Assembly (NCBI RefSeq): GCF_025965415.1
Contig: NZ_JAOPWY010000022.1
Coordinates: 1 to 51,025 of the forward strand
Direction: 5' to 3'
Origin: Nocardioides sp.
Lineage (GTDB): Bacteria; Actinomycetota; Actinomycetes; Propionibacteriales; Nocardioidaceae
Length of the DNA: 51,025 nucleotides
The position numbers and the translations under genes are program-made. Shown piece by piece: positions 38,423 to 49,137 of this stretch. Positions within the stretch are counted from its first letter, which is position 1; each line of letters opens with the position of its first letter. The notes under the pieces were generated by a model that was not told where the DNA came from, searched no databases, and saw nothing but the letters and a program-made list of their open reading frames with translations.

Positions 38423-39124
38423 ATGAGCGAGCCTGCACCCCAGCCGTACGCCTTCGGGGCGGTGCCACCCGCCGCCGCGCCAGGGGTCCCGACGGGCCTC
38501 GCGGTGACCGCGCTCGTGCTGGCGGCCGTCTACACACTCGTGGAGGTGCTGCTCTTCCTGGCCTCGTTCGGCGCCGCCGAGAGCTACGGCGCGGCCGCCC
38601 GCGAGGGCGCCGACGTGGCCACGGTCTTCACGGCCTACGACGTGGTGGGCATCGGCTACGTCGTGCTGCTGCCGCTGTGGATCGTGACGAGCCTCTTCCT
38701 CCAGCGCGCCCGTGCTCGGGCCGTGGCGCTTGCCCCCGACTTCCCCCACCGGCGCGGGCCCGTGTGGACGTGGCTCGGCTGGGTGGTGCCGGTGGTCGGG
38801 CTGTGGTTCCCCTACCAGGTGGTGCGCGACCTCGTCCGCAACGCCTGGCGGGACGCGTGGGGCGACCAGGAGCAACGGCTCCACCTGGGGTTCTGGTGGA
38901 CGACGTGGGTCCTGGCGCTGGTCGCCAGTCAGATCACGTCGCGGGTGATTCCGTGGTCGGGCGTGCCCGACGCGGACGCCGTGGCCCTCCTCCCGCTCCT
39001 CCACGGGACCACCGCCGTCGCGACCGTGGTCGGCCTCGTGCTCTGGGTGCGCATCGTGACCTCGCTGCTCCACGCGCTCGAGGCGCCACCGCATGTGACC
39101 GCCGTCACAGAGCCGGCTAAGTGA
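38423..39124 (+). CDS. DUF4328-type membrane protein
   Basis: A 233-residue membrane protein with a proline-rich cytoplasmic N-terminus (PAPQPYAFGAVPPAAAPG) and about five hydrophobic segments. The conserved stretch WTWLGWVVPVVGLWFPYQVVRDLVRNAW is the hallmark of the DUF4328 family. The function is unknown. ATG 38423 lies after a GGGGGATCC sequence. Confidence 0.82.
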   Translation: MSEPAPQPYAFGAVPPAAAPGVPTGLAVTALVLAAVYTLVEVLLFLASFGAAESYGAAAREGADVATVFTAYDVVGIGYVVLLPLWIVTSLFLQRARARAVALAPDFPHRRGPVWTWLGWVVPVVGLWFPYQVVRDLVRNAWRDAWGDQEQRLHLGFWWTTWVLALVASQITSRVIPWSGVPDADAVALLPLLHGTTAVATVVGLVLWVRIVTSLLHALEAPPHVTAVTEPAK

Positions 39125-39266
39125 CTCACCAGTAGGTTCCGGACGGTTCGCCGGGCTGCCGCAGCTCAGCAACTGCTGGCTGCTCTAGCCGCTTCCCGCG
39201 CGGATGCAACCGGCCCGCCCTCCCACGAGTCGTCCTCATGAGAGCCGATGAGCGGGAGGGTGGGCC

Positions 39267-39782
39267 ATGCCCCGGACGAGTGCGGTGGACCGCGTGCAGG
39301 AGGTCTATGCCACGTCCTACCGCCGCCTCGTCGGACAGCTCACCGGCGTGACCGGCGACCCCGAGGAGGCCGAGGACGCGGTCATGGAGGCCTTCGCGCG
39401 GGCGGTGAACTCGTCGCGCTCCTTCCTCGCCGCGGACAACCCCGAGGCCTGGCTGCGCACCGTCGCGGTCAACGTCACCCGCACCCGCTGGCGACGCAGC
39501 CGGTACTTCCGCGACGTCAGCCACCGCGTCGCCCCCGACCCGCGGGTGGGGTCGTACGACGACCTGCCCGACGACCGCCTCGCCCTGCTGGCGGCGCTGC
39601 GGCAGCTGCCGGCGGCCCAGCGCGAGGCGATCGCGCTGCACCACCTCGCCGACCTGCCGGTCCACGAGGTCGCCGAGACCGTCGGGGCGCCTGTCGGCAC
39701 GGTCAAGGCACGGCTCGCCCGGGGACGCGCGGCCCTGGCCGTGCTGCTCGCCGAGCCCGACACCCAGAGGAGCCCCCGATGA
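39267..39782 (+). CDS. ECF-type RNA polymerase sigma factor
   Basis: A 171-residue sigma factor. Region 2 covers about residues 10-75 (YRRLVGQLTGVTGDPEEAEDAVMEAFARAV; NPEAWLRTVAVNVTRTRWRRSR). Region 4 covers about 105-160 (LRQLPAAQREAIALHHLADL, then VHEVAETVGAPVGTVKARLARGR). There is no C-terminal extension. A GGGAGGG site precedes ATG 39267. Its stop overlaps the start of the membrane protein downstream (ATGA), so the two are made together, as with sigma/anti-sigma pairs. Confidence 0.93.
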   Translation: MPRTSAVDRVQEVYATSYRRLVGQLTGVTGDPEEAEDAVMEAFARAVNSSRSFLAADNPEAWLRTVAVNVTRTRWRRSRYFRDVSHRVAPDPRVGSYDDLPDDRLALLAALRQLPAAQREAIALHHLADLPVHEVAETVGAPVGTVKARLARGRAALAVLLAEPDTQRSPR

Positions 39783-40960
39783 GCCTGCCGACCGACTTCC
39801 ACCGCGAGATCTCGGAGCGGGCGGAGCAGCCCGGCTTCGACGTCGTGCTCGAGCGGGCCCGCGGCCACCGGCGGCGCCGTCGTACGTCGCTCGCGTCGGG
39901 CGTCGCGGCCGCGGTCGTGGTCGCCGGGCTGGCCTTCGCCGTCAGCGGCCCCGGGGACGAGTCCCCCGACCCGGCCCCGCCCGCGCCGACCACGCCCTGG
40001 GACGGCACGTCCGAGGTGGACCCCCGGCTGCCCGGCAGCGTCCGGGTGATCCTCGAGAACAAGCGGCTCGACCTGTGGGCCGTCTCGGGCTCCGGCGGCG
40101 TGGCGGCCCTGTGGCGCGGGTGCGACGTGGAGCCCTGCACGTTCGCCGTGGTCATCCGCGACGGCGACCAGGTCGTCGGGTCGACCCTCGGGGCGTCGCT
40201 GCCACGGATCTCGCCCGTGCCCGGTGGGTGGCTCTACGAGGACACCCGCGGGATCAGCATGCTGAACCCGGCCGGCGGGCGGGATCCGGTCTACGTCATC
40301 GACTCGCGCGCCACGGACGTGATGGCGGGTGACACTGTCGTCGACACCAGCGACGGCCCCCGGCTGCTGCGGGGCACCAAGGTCATCGGGATCCCGACGC
40401 CGTCGGGGCGCGAGGCCGTCAGTGCCTACGTCACGCCGGACGGCCGGATGGTGGCGGCCACGGGTGCCGGCGGCGGCGTCCTCGTCGCGGCAACCGACGA
40501 CGGCCGGACCTGGGACAGCGCGCTGCCGTCGCACACCAGCGAGCCGGTCAGCAGCGTGATGGTCGCCGGGCACGGTGACCACGTCGCCGTCGCACTCCTC
40601 GGCGACGCTCCCGACGGATCGATCCCGGTCCTCGAGGTGCAGGTGTCCCACGACGCCGGCCGCACGTGGACCTGGGTCCGGGGCCTCGACACCGACGGTG
40701 GCGACCGGGTGCGCGACCCGTCGTCGATGGCCGTCACCGCCGACGGGCTGGCCTTCCTGGCCACCGCGTCGCACCACGTGATTCGCATCGACACCGACGG
40801 CGACGCCCTCCCCGTGCAGCTCTCGTCGTTCGACGCGAGCGTCTTCGAGCTCGCGGGCACCGTGTGCGCGGTCAGCGAGCGGGGCCGCTACGACCAGCTC
40901 TCGTGCTCCACGGACGGCGGCACCAGCTGGTTCGGGCAGCCGCTGCCGGGTCTGCGGTGA
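39779..40960 (+). CDS. Membrane sensor with BNR/Asp-box repeats, putative anti-sigma partner
   Basis: A 393-residue protein with a short basic cytoplasmic N-terminus (about 35 residues), one membrane helix (about 36-57, LASGVAAAVVVAGLAFAV), a proline-rich linker (DPAPPAPTTP) and a large outside domain. That domain contains Asp-box motifs of the SxDxGxTW kind: TDDGRTWDS, HDAGRTWTWV and TDGGTSWFG. These mark beta-propeller folds of the sialidase type. It overlaps the ECF sigma gene by four bases, so a role as its membrane anti-sigma factor or sensor is likely, although a typical zinc anti-sigma domain is absent. The ligand is unknown. Confidence 0.82.
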   Translation: MSLPTDFHREISERAEQPGFDVVLERARGHRRRRRTSLASGVAAAVVVAGLAFAVSGPGDESPDPAPPAPTTPWDGTSEVDPRLPGSVRVILENKRLDLWAVSGSGGVAALWRGCDVEPCTFAVVIRDGDQVVGSTLGASLPRISPVPGGWLYEDTRGISMLNPAGGRDPVYVIDSRATDVMAGDTVVDTSDGPRLLRGTKVIGIPTPSGREAVSAYVTPDGRMVAATGAGGGVLVAATDDGRTWDSALPSHTSEPVSSVMVAGHGDHVAVALLGDAPDGSIPVLEVQVSHDAGRTWTWVRGLDTDGGDRVRDPSSMAVTADGLAFLATASHHVIRIDTDGDALPVQLSSFDASVFELAGTVCAVSERGRYDQLSCSTDGGTSWFGQPLPGLR

Positions 40961-40970
40961 CGGCCTGCCA

Positions 40971-41025
40971 CCTCGGACGCGCCTCGGACGCGCCTCGGAC
41001 GCGCCTCAGGCGCGCCTCAGACGAC
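40971..41025. repeat. 11-bp tandem repeat, five units
   Basis: Three perfect copies of CCTCGGACGCG are followed by CCTCAGGCGCG and CCTCAGACGAC. The array lies between the convergent ends of the sensor gene and the 52-residue gene. Its last unit includes the stop of the latter. No hairpin terminator of usual form is seen here, so the array may have replaced it. Confidence 0.75.
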
Positions 41026-41175
41026 CCAGCCGACGTTGTCCGCGACCAGGTCGGCCATCGGGTAGATCCCGCGGATGTCCTGGCGGCGCTCGAAGAGGTT
41101 GACGACGTCGTGCACGTTGCGGTCGGCCAGCTCGCGGCGACGCTCCATCTCGTCGTAGATCGTCTCGTCTTCCAT
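41017..41175 (-). CDS. Small protein of 52 residues, unknown function
   Basis: A short gene reading MEDETIYDEMERRRELADRN... and ending DLVADNVGWVV. It is strongly charged, probably helical in its first half (EMERRRELADRNVHDVVNLF), and has no signal peptide or membrane segment. It is supported by a strong ribosome binding site (GGAGGTGGGG) ahead of ATG 41175, a full promoter with an overlapping operator-like palindrome at 41221-41267, and a hairpin in the leader. I do not recognise the family. A role as a small regulator or protein partner is only a guess. Confidence 0.72.
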   Translation of the reverse strand: MEDETIYDEMERRRELADRNVHDVVNLFERRQDIRGIYPMADLVADNVGWVV

Positions 41176-41196
41176 GTCCCCACCTCCGGATCCTTC

Positions 41197-41213
41197 GGGC
41201 GGCTCGTCCGCCC
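41197..41213 (-). promoter_or_regulatory. Leader hairpin before the 52-residue gene
   Basis: GGGCGG and CCGCCC pair around a 5-nt loop, 21 nt upstream of the start codon and next to the ribosome binding site. It could modulate translation or mRNA stability. Confidence 0.4.
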
Positions 41214-41220
41214 CCGTGAC

Positions 41221-41267
41221 TTGGATCGTTCCAAAGTCAGTTTAAGCAGGAGTTCCGGCTGTGTTAA
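41221..41267 (-). promoter_or_regulatory. Promoter with overlapping LacI-like operator
   Basis: On the minus strand TTAACA (41267-41262), a 17-bp spacer and TAAACT (41244-41239) form a good -35/-10 pair. Immediately downstream, at the expected transcript start, lies the near-perfect palindrome TTGGAACGATCCAA (41234-41221), with the central CG typical of LacI-family operators. A repressor bound there would block initiation. The promoter drives the 52-residue gene. Confidence 0.6.
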
Positions 41268-41278
41268 CTCCAGGAAAA

Positions 41279-42526
41279 TCAGCCGGAGGTGACGGCGCCG
41301 TCTCGCACGTGCATCCGTGCCGAGACGAGCAGGATCGCGACGCCGGCGAGCGACAGCGCGAGGCCCACGAGGGCCGGGGCGCGCAGGCCCCAGCCGGCGG
41401 CGATGACCAGGCCGCCCAGCCAGGCGCCCAGCGCGTTGGCGATGTTGAGCGAGGCGTGGTTCATCGCGGCGCCCAGGGTCTGGGCGTCGCCGGCGACGTC
41501 CATCAGCCGCAGCTGGAGGTTGACGACGAGCACCGACCCCAGCGTGGTGATGAGGAAGACGACCGGCAGGGCGGCCCAGCCGTGCGGGGCGGCGACCCAG
41601 AAGGCCAGCATCGTGGCGGCCATCCCGACGCCGCCGATGATCAGGGAGCGGAAGATCGACCAGTCGGCCATGATCCCGGCCAGGAAGGTGCCCGCCACCA
41701 TGCCGAGGCCGAAGGACAGCAGGAAGATCGGGACGGCCCGCTCCCCCAGCCCGGACACGTCGGTGACGACCGGCGCGATGTAGGAGTAGACGGCGAACAT
41801 GCCGCCGAAGCCGACGGCACCGGCGAGCAGCGTCAGCCAGACCTGCGGCACCTTGAAGGCGGCGAGCTCGCGACGGCCGCTGGCCGCGGCATCGCCCGCG
41901 ACGGACGGGACGAACCAGGTCACGAGCGCCAGCGTCAACACGCTCAGCCCGGCGGCGGCCCAGAAGGCCGAGCGCCAGCCGAGCTCCTGGCCCAGCAGCG
42001 TCGCCGCCGGAACCCCGAGCACATTGGCGACCGACAGCCCGAGCATCACCTGTGAGACCGCGCGTCCCTTGCGGGAGGGGCGGGCCATGCTCGCCGCGAC
42101 GAGGGAGGCGACGCCGAAGTAGGCGCCGTGCGGCAGGCCGGCCGCGAACCGCGCGAGCATCAGCTGCTCGTACGACGTCGCGAGGGCGCTGACGCCGTTG
42201 CCGACGGTGAACGCCGCCATCAGCGCGATCAGCAGCGCGCGCCGGGGCAGGCGGGCGCCGAGGAAGGCCAGGAGCGGGGCACCGACCACGACCCCGACGG
42301 CGTACGCCGAGATCACGTGGCCGCCGGTCGGGATGGAGACGTCCACGCCCGCGGAGATCTGCGGGAGCAGGCCCATCGTGACGAACTCGGTGGTGCCGAT
42401 CGCGAAGCCACCCATGGCCAGCGCGACCACGGCGAGGCCGAAGTGTCGGGCGGTCACCGAGGGGACGTCGAGGTCCTCCGACGGAGGATGCCCGGGACGA
42501 TCGGTGGCGGCGGTGGTCGTGGTCAT
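41279..42526 (-). CDS. MFS transporter, DHA1 drug/sugar efflux type
   Basis: A 415-residue transporter with about 12 membrane helices. The opening helix motif ALAMGGFAIGTTEFVTMGLLPQI is the mark of the AraJ/PbuE-like DHA1 group. The loop 2-3 basic motif is LGARLPRRALL, and helix 5 has AAFTVGNGVSALA-like and LGLSVANVLGVPAATLLG segments. Members export drugs, arabinose-like sugars or purines; the substrate is not evident here. The start is ATG 42526, two bases after AGGAGG; TTG 42538 is also in frame. The 52-residue gene lies downstream on the same strand but has its own promoter. Confidence 0.92.
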   Translation of the reverse strand: MTTTTAATDRPGHPPSEDLDVPSVTARHFGLAVVALAMGGFAIGTTEFVTMGLLPQISAGVDVSIPTGGHVISAYAVGVVVGAPLLAFLGARLPRRALLIALMAAFTVGNGVSALATSYEQLMLARFAAGLPHGAYFGVASLVAASMARPSRKGRAVSQVMLGLSVANVLGVPAATLLGQELGWRSAFWAAAGLSVLTLALVTWFVPSVAGDAAASGRRELAAFKVPQVWLTLLAGAVGFGGMFAVYSYIAPVVTDVSGLGERAVPIFLLSFGLGMVAGTFLAGIMADWSIFRSLIIGGVGMAATMLAFWVAAPHGWAALPVVFLITTLGSVLVVNLQLRLMDVAGDAQTLGAAMNHASLNIANALGAWLGGLVIAAGWGLRAPALVGLALSLAGVAILLVSARMHVRDGAVTSG

Positions 42527-42540
42527 CACCTCCTGCAAGA

Positions 42541-42575
42541 CAGGACCCCCGAGGAGGTATTCCCCGGGGGTCCTG
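42541..42575 (-). terminator. Terminator after icd
   Basis: An 11-bp perfect stem (CAGGACCCCCG with CGGGGGTCCTG) has a 13-nt loop and lies 20 bp after the icd stop. It separates icd from the MFS gene on the same strand. Confidence 0.8.
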
Positions 42576-42594
42576 GATGTGACGCGGGTCGCGG

Positions 42595-44919
<2,325 letters not shown>

Positions 44920-44978
44920 CTAGGCTTCCGACCGGCCTACGCGGGGTACGGCCACCACGACTGGGAGGACTGCTCACC

Positions 44979-46100
44979 ATGAGCGACACCATCGACACAC
45001 CGACCACCGGCCAGAAGTTCACGGCCGAGACGCTGGGCACCTTCGTCCTGGTCTTCTTCGGCTGCGGGGCGGCCGTCTACAGCGGCGGCGACCTCGTCGC
45101 GACCGGGCTGACCTTCGGCCTCACCGTCGTCGTCATGGCCTACGCCGTCGGTCGGATCTCCGGCGGCCACTTCAACCCGGCTGTCACGCTCGGGGCCGTC
45201 CTCGGTGGCCGCCTCCCGTGGAACCAGGCCGGCCTCTACATGGCCGCCCAGCTCCTCGGCGGACTGCTCGCCGGCGCCGTCCTCTTCGGCCTCGGCCACG
45301 GCTTCGAGGGCTTCAGCGCCGAGGGCAACATGGGGCAGAACTTCTTCGGCGACCAGGGCTCCGGCTTCGCGTGGTGGGCCGCCCTGCTGCTCGAGATCAT
45401 CCTCACCGCCGTCTTCTTGTGGGTGATCCTCGCGGTCACCGACGAGCGCAACGAGGTCAACGTGGCGCTCGGCCCGCTGGCGATCGGCCTCGCGCTGTCG
45501 ATGATCCACTTCGTCGCCATCCCCCTGACGGGCACCTCGGTCAACCCGGCCCGCTCCATCGGCGTGGGCGTCTTCGCCGGCACCGACGCCATCGTCCAGC
45601 TCTGGCTGTTCGTCGTCGCCCCGCTCGTCGGCGCGGCCATCGCCGGTCTCACCTACCCCGTCCTGTTCGGCCAGGGTGCCGAGCCGGTCGCGGGGTCCGG
45701 CCTCAACTTCGGCGGCGGGCGCAAGGGCAACCAGTTCGTGCCCGGCAGCTACGAGGCCCAGTGGAACCAGGGCCAGCAGGGTGGCTGGGGCCAGCCCGGC
45801 GCCGCGTGGGGCGCTCCCCCGCAGCAGCAGTGGGGCCAGCCCACCCCGTCCCAGCAGCCGCAGCAGCAGCCCGACCCGGCGTACGGCGCACCGCAGGGCC
45901 AGCCCGGCCAGTGGGGCCAGCCCCAGCAGCCGACCCCCCACCCCGGCCAGCAGCAGCCCGGCCAGCAGCAGCCCGGCCAGTGGGGCGCCCCGCCGGCCCA
46001 GCAGCCCGGCCAGCAGGGCGTGCAGCCCGGCGAGCCCGGGCACTGGGGCAACCCGGAGGGCGACGACGACGGCCGCACCCAGGTGCGCCGGCCCGACTAG
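44979..46100 (+). CDS. Aquaporin-family channel with a Q/P/G-rich C-terminal tail
   Basis: A 373-residue protein. Residues 10-255 are a six-helix MIP channel of the AqpZ type, with both NPA boxes: Asn66 (GGHFNPAVTLG) and Asn189 (GTSVNPARS). After about residue 265 comes an unusual tail of roughly 110 residues made of Gln, Pro, Gly and Trp (GQPGQWGQPQQPTPHPGQQQ-like units) ending in charged RRPD. Bacterial aquaporins normally end near residue 250. ATG 44979 has a GGGAGGAC site. The stop overlaps that of the convergent lipoprotein gene within CTAG. Water or small-solute passage is expected; the role of the tail is unknown. Confidence 0.9.
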   Translation: MSDTIDTPTTGQKFTAETLGTFVLVFFGCGAAVYSGGDLVATGLTFGLTVVVMAYAVGRISGGHFNPAVTLGAVLGGRLPWNQAGLYMAAQLLGGLLAGAVLFGLGHGFEGFSAEGNMGQNFFGDQGSGFAWWAALLLEIILTAVFLWVILAVTDERNEVNVALGPLAIGLALSMIHFVAIPLTGTSVNPARSIGVGVFAGTDAIVQLWLFVVAPLVGAAIAGLTYPVLFGQGAEPVAGSGLNFGGGRKGNQFVPGSYEAQWNQGQQGGWGQPGAAWGAPPQQQWGQPTPSQQPQQQPDPAYGAPQGQPGQWGQPQQPTPHPGQQQPGQQQPGQWGAPPAQQPGQQGVQPGEPGHWGNPEGDDDGRTQVRRPD

Positions 46101-46780
46101 TCGTCGAGCACGGCCTGCCAGCCCGCGTCGAGGTCCTCGACGCTGACCAGGCCGACCCCCGACTCGTAGACGTTGCGCGTCGAGGTGTCGGCCTCGTCGC
46201 GCGTCTGCACCATCTCGCGCGACTGGTCCTCGACGGTCGTGCTCGCCTCCCGCAGGTCGGCCAGGCGATAGGTCAGCCACCCGTCGCCCAGGCGCGGCTC
46301 GGCGGGCATCGCCAGTCCCGCCTGCGCGTTGCCCTCGCCCGCACGCCAGCTGATCCCGGGGAGCTGGTCCAGGCCCACCAGCCAGACGTTGCCGTCGTCG
46401 TCCTGGGCGTAGAACCGCGTCTCCTCCACGTCCCGGTCGTCCCCGTCGAGGTCGGTGACCGTCCGGACGGCGGTGGCGGTCAGTCCGGCGACGTCGCTCG
46501 TCGTGTCGAGGACCTCGGCGTCGATGGTGCCCAGCGTCCGACCGCCCTCGGTCACGTCGTAGTGCCACGCCGCGCCCGGCTCCAGCGCGAGCCACGGGTT
46601 GTCGACCGTGTCGACGAAGTCGCCCGGGGCCGGCGACGGGGTCGGGATCTCCAGGCCGTTGATCCCCGGGGAGTCGTACGGCGCGGGCTGGCCGAGTCCG
46701 GCACACGCCGAGAGCCCGCCGAGGAGGAGCATTCCACCGAGCCGCGCGGCCGCGCGGCGTCGTCGTACGGCGGGGGGCAT
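46097..46780 (-). CDS. Putative lipoprotein
   Basis: A 227-residue predicted exported lipoprotein. A basic n-region (RRRR), a hydrophobic stretch and lipobox LSAC with Cys26 are present. The mature part reads [25 protein letters not shown] and continues with alternating beta-type sequence, with [20 protein letters not shown] in the middle. No enzymatic motif is recognised. ATG 46780 is chosen because the basic region follows it; longer starts at 46792 or 46825 are possible and none has a clear ribosome binding site. Confidence 0.75.
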   Translation of the reverse strand: MPPAVRRRRAAARLGGMLLLGGLSACAGLGQPAPYDSPGINGLEIPTPSPAPGDFVDTVDNPWLALEPGAAWHYDVTEGGRTLGTIDAEVLDTTSDVAGLTATAVRTVTDLDGDDRDVEETRFYAQDDDGNVWLVGLDQLPGISWRAGEGNAQAGLAMPAEPRLGDGWLTYRLADLREASTTVEDQSREMVQTRDEADTSTRNVYESGVGLVSVEDLDAGWQAVLDD

Positions 46781-46889
46781 GGGCGCCAGCATGCCAGCCG
46801 CACACCAGCCCGCCACGAGCAGCACCGGAGGCGCTGCTAGCGTCAGCAGGACACCACGCTCGCGCTCACCTCACGAGGAGAAACCCACC

Positions 46890-47879
46890 GTGACCTCCGC
46901 TGAACCTCTCAAGGTCGCCGTCACCGGCGCCGCCGGCCAGATCGGCTACAGCCTGCTCTTCCGCCTCGCCAGCGGTGCGCTGGCCGCGGACCGCCCGATC
47001 GAGCTGCGACTGCTCGAGATCGAGCCCGCCCTCAAGGCGCTCGAGGGCGTCGTCATGGAGCTCGACGACTGCGCGTTCCCGCAGCTCGCCGGAGTCCAGA
47101 TCGGCTCCGACGCCGAGAAGATCTTCGACGGCGTCAACCTCGCCCTGCTCGTCGGCGCCCGCCCGCGCGGCCCCGGCATGGAGCGCGGCGACCTGCTGTC
47201 GGCCAACGGCGCGATCTTCACCGCCCAGGGCAAGGCCCTCAACGCGGTCGCGGCCGACGACGTACGCATCGGGGTGACCGGCAACCCGGCCAACACCAAC
47301 GCCCTCATCGCGATGAGCAACGCCCCCGACATCCCGCGCGAGCGCTTCTCCGCGCTGACCCGCCTCGACCACAACCGCGCGATCTCGCAGCTCGCGGCCA
47401 AGACCGGCGCGCGCGTCACCGACATCAAGAAGATGACGATCTGGGGCAACCACTCCGCGACGCAGTACCCCGACCTCTTCCACGCCGAGGTCAAGGGCCA
47501 GAACGCCGCCGAGCTCGTCGGCGACCAGGCCTGGCTGGAGAACGACTTCATCCCGACCGTCGCCAAGCGCGGCGCCGCGATCATCGAGGCCCGTGGCTCG
47601 TCCTCGGCCGCCTCGGCCGCGTCGGCGACCATCGACGCCGCTCGCGACTGGCTGTCCGGCTCGGCGCCGGACGACTGGGTCTCCATGGCCGTCGTCTCCA
47701 GCGGCGAGTACGGCGTCCCCGAGGGCCTCATCTCGTCGTTCCCGGTGACCACCTCCGGTGGCGACTGGTCGATCGTCGAGGGCCTCGAGATCGACGAGTT
47801 CTCCCGCGCCCGGATCGACGCCTCCACCGCCGAGCTCGCCGAGGAGCGCGCCGCGGTCACGGAGCTCGGCCTGATCTGA
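46890..47879 (+). CDS. mdh: Malate dehydrogenase
   Basis: A 329-residue NAD-dependent enzyme that converts malate to oxaloacetate. The glycine motif is [14 protein letters not shown], the substrate arginines lie in [15 protein letters not shown], and the catalytic block is [12 protein letters not shown] (active His), with LDHNRA upstream. It belongs to the group of about 330 residues shared with actinobacteria. GTG 46890 is preceded by GAGGAG. It is a single gene ended by a long hairpin. Confidence 0.97.
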   Translation: MTSAEPLKVAVTGAAGQIGYSLLFRLASGALAADRPIELRLLEIEPALKALEGVVMELDDCAFPQLAGVQIGSDAEKIFDGVNLALLVGARPRGPGMERGDLLSANGAIFTAQGKALNAVAADDVRIGVTGNPANTNALIAMSNAPDIPRERFSALTRLDHNRAISQLAAKTGARVTDIKKMTIWGNHSATQYPDLFHAEVKGQNAAELVGDQAWLENDFIPTVAKRGAAIIEARGSSSAASAASATIDAARDWLSGSAPDDWVSMAVVSSGEYGVPEGLISSFPVTTSGGDWSIVEGLEIDEFSRARIDASTAELAEERAAVTELGLI

Positions 47880-47898
47880 TCCACGCCACGCCACACAC

Positions 47899-47954
47899 CG
47901 AGCGGTGCGTGACGCAGGTTCCGGACACCGGAGACCTGCCTCACGCACCGCTCG
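47899..47954. terminator. Long bidirectional hairpin after mdh
   Basis: A 14-bp perfect outer stem (CGAGCGGTGCGTGA with TCACGCACCGCTCG) continues, after one mismatch, with GCAGGT/ACCTGC and CCGG/CCGG inner pairs. The 56-nt structure lies between the convergent mdh and DUF3017 genes. It is longer than a usual terminator. Confidence 0.75.
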
Positions 47955-47966
47955 TGCGTTGTCGGG

Positions 47967-48326
47967 TCAGAACCCCGGCTGGTCCGGGATCGAGCCCGCG
48001 AGGAAGATCAGCGATCCGCCGAGCAGGAGGAGGATCACCGCGTCGAGCGCCTTGTGGCGTACGGCGAGCATGCCGGCGTCGCGCGACCTCAGCAGCAGGC
48101 GTACGCCGGCCGCGAAGACGAGCGAGCCGCCCATCAGCCGGATGCCGGTGCGCCACTCGTCGAGGGCCACCACCAGCACGAGCGAGACGACGACGACCGC
48201 CAGCACCAGCACGTAGAACGCTCCCCCGATGGTCGAGGGGTAGCGGCGCGGCTCGTCGGGATCGACCGGCTCGGCCGAGACGGGTTCCACCGACTCGGGT
48301 GGCTCGAGATGATCCGGCTCCGTCAT
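47967..48326 (-). CDS. DUF3017 membrane protein
   Basis: A 119-residue protein with an acidic, Pro/Glu-rich N-terminus (about 30 residues) and three hydrophobic segments (GGAFYVLVLAVVVVSLVLVV; GIRLMGGSLVFAAGVRLLL; ALDAVILLLLGGSLIFLAG). The block RLLLRSRDAGMLAVRHKALD is typical of DUF3017. It is separated from the folD stop by one base, and this pairing with folD is usual in actinobacteria. The function is unknown. Confidence 0.88.
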   Translation of the reverse strand: MTEPDHLEPPESVEPVSAEPVDPDEPRRYPSTIGGAFYVLVLAVVVVSLVLVVALDEWRTGIRLMGGSLVFAAGVRLLLRSRDAGMLAVRHKALDAVILLLLGGSLIFLAGSIPDQPGF

Positions 48327-48327
48327 G

Positions 48328-49137
48328 TCAGGCCCGGACGGACTTCTCGGCGATCTCGACGATGTTGGTCAGCAGCATCGCGCGGGTCATCGGACCGACG
48401 CCCTTGGGGTTGGGCGAGACCCAGCCGGCCACGTCCCACACGCCCGCGTGCACGTCGCCGGTGACCTTGCCGTCGACGCGCGAGACTCCCACGTCGAGGA
48501 CCGCCGCGCCGGGCTTGACCATGTCGGCGGTGATGATGCCGGGCACCCCGGCGGCGGCCACGACGATGTCGGCGTGCCGCACGTGCGCGGCGAGGTCGAC
48601 GGTGCCGGTGTGGCAGAGCGTGACGGTGGCGTTCTCGGACCGGCGGGTGAGCAGCAGCCCCAGTGGCCGGCCGACGGTCAGGCCACGTCCGACGACGACG
48701 ACCTCGGCCCCGGCGATCTCGACTCCGTGCCGGCGCAGCAGCTCGATGACGCCGACCGGCGTGCACGGCAGCGAGCCCTGCTCGCCGAGCACGAGCTTGC
48801 CGAGGCTGACCGGGTGCAGCCCGTCGACGTCCTTGTCCGGGTCGACCCGCGACAGCAGGGCGAACTCGTCGAGGCCGGTGGGCTGCTGGACGAGGAAGCC
48901 CGTGCAGGCCGGGTCGGCGTTGAGGGTGTCGATCACGGCCTCCACCTCGGCCTGGGTGGCGGTGGCCGGCAGGTCGACGCGGATCGACTCGATGCCGATC
49001 TCGGCGCAGTCCTTGTGCTTGGCGCCGACGTACCAGTGCGACCCGGGGTCGTCGCCGACCAGCACGGTGCCCAGCCCGGGGACGACGCCCCGCTCGCGCA
49101 GCCTGGCCACGCGTTCGGTCAGCTCGGCCTTGATCAC
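48328..49137 (-). CDS. folD: Methylenetetrahydrofolate dehydrogenase/cyclohydrolase, 5' end apparently frameshifted
   Basis: The bifunctional folate enzyme (NADP dehydrogenase plus cyclohydrolase), 269 residues from GTG 49137. The Tyr/Lys active-site stretch [25 protein letters not shown] and the cofactor loop [14 protein letters not shown] are intact. Family N-terminal sequence continues in frame upstream of that GTG as [12 protein letters not shown], including the conserved LDG, but has no start codon. The likely true start, ATG 49184 (MST...), is out of frame by two bases (ACGAGACTG where ACGACTG is expected). This is either a real 2-nt insertion or a sequencing error. GTG 49137 has no ribosome binding site. 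Confidence 0.9.
   Translation of the reverse strand: MIKAELTERVARLRERGVVPGLGTVLVGDDPGSHWYVGAKHKDCAEIGIESIRVDLPATATQAEVEAVIDTLNADPACTGFLVQQPTGLDEFALLSRVDPDKDVDGLHPVSLGKLVLGEQGSLPCTPVGVIELLRRHGVEIAGAEVVVVGRGLTVGRPLGLLLTRRSENATVTLCHTGTVDLAAHVRHADIVVAAAGVPGIITADMVKPGAAVLDVGVSRVDGKVTGDVHAGVWDVAGWVSPNPKGVGPMTRAMLLTNIVEIAEKSVRA

Noticed and set aside
39206..39234. Possible autoregulated ECF promoter (GCAACC ... CGTC) before the sigma gene
   Set aside because: The distance between the AAC and CGTC parts is about 20 nt, longer than the usual 16-18, and no second copy is seen.
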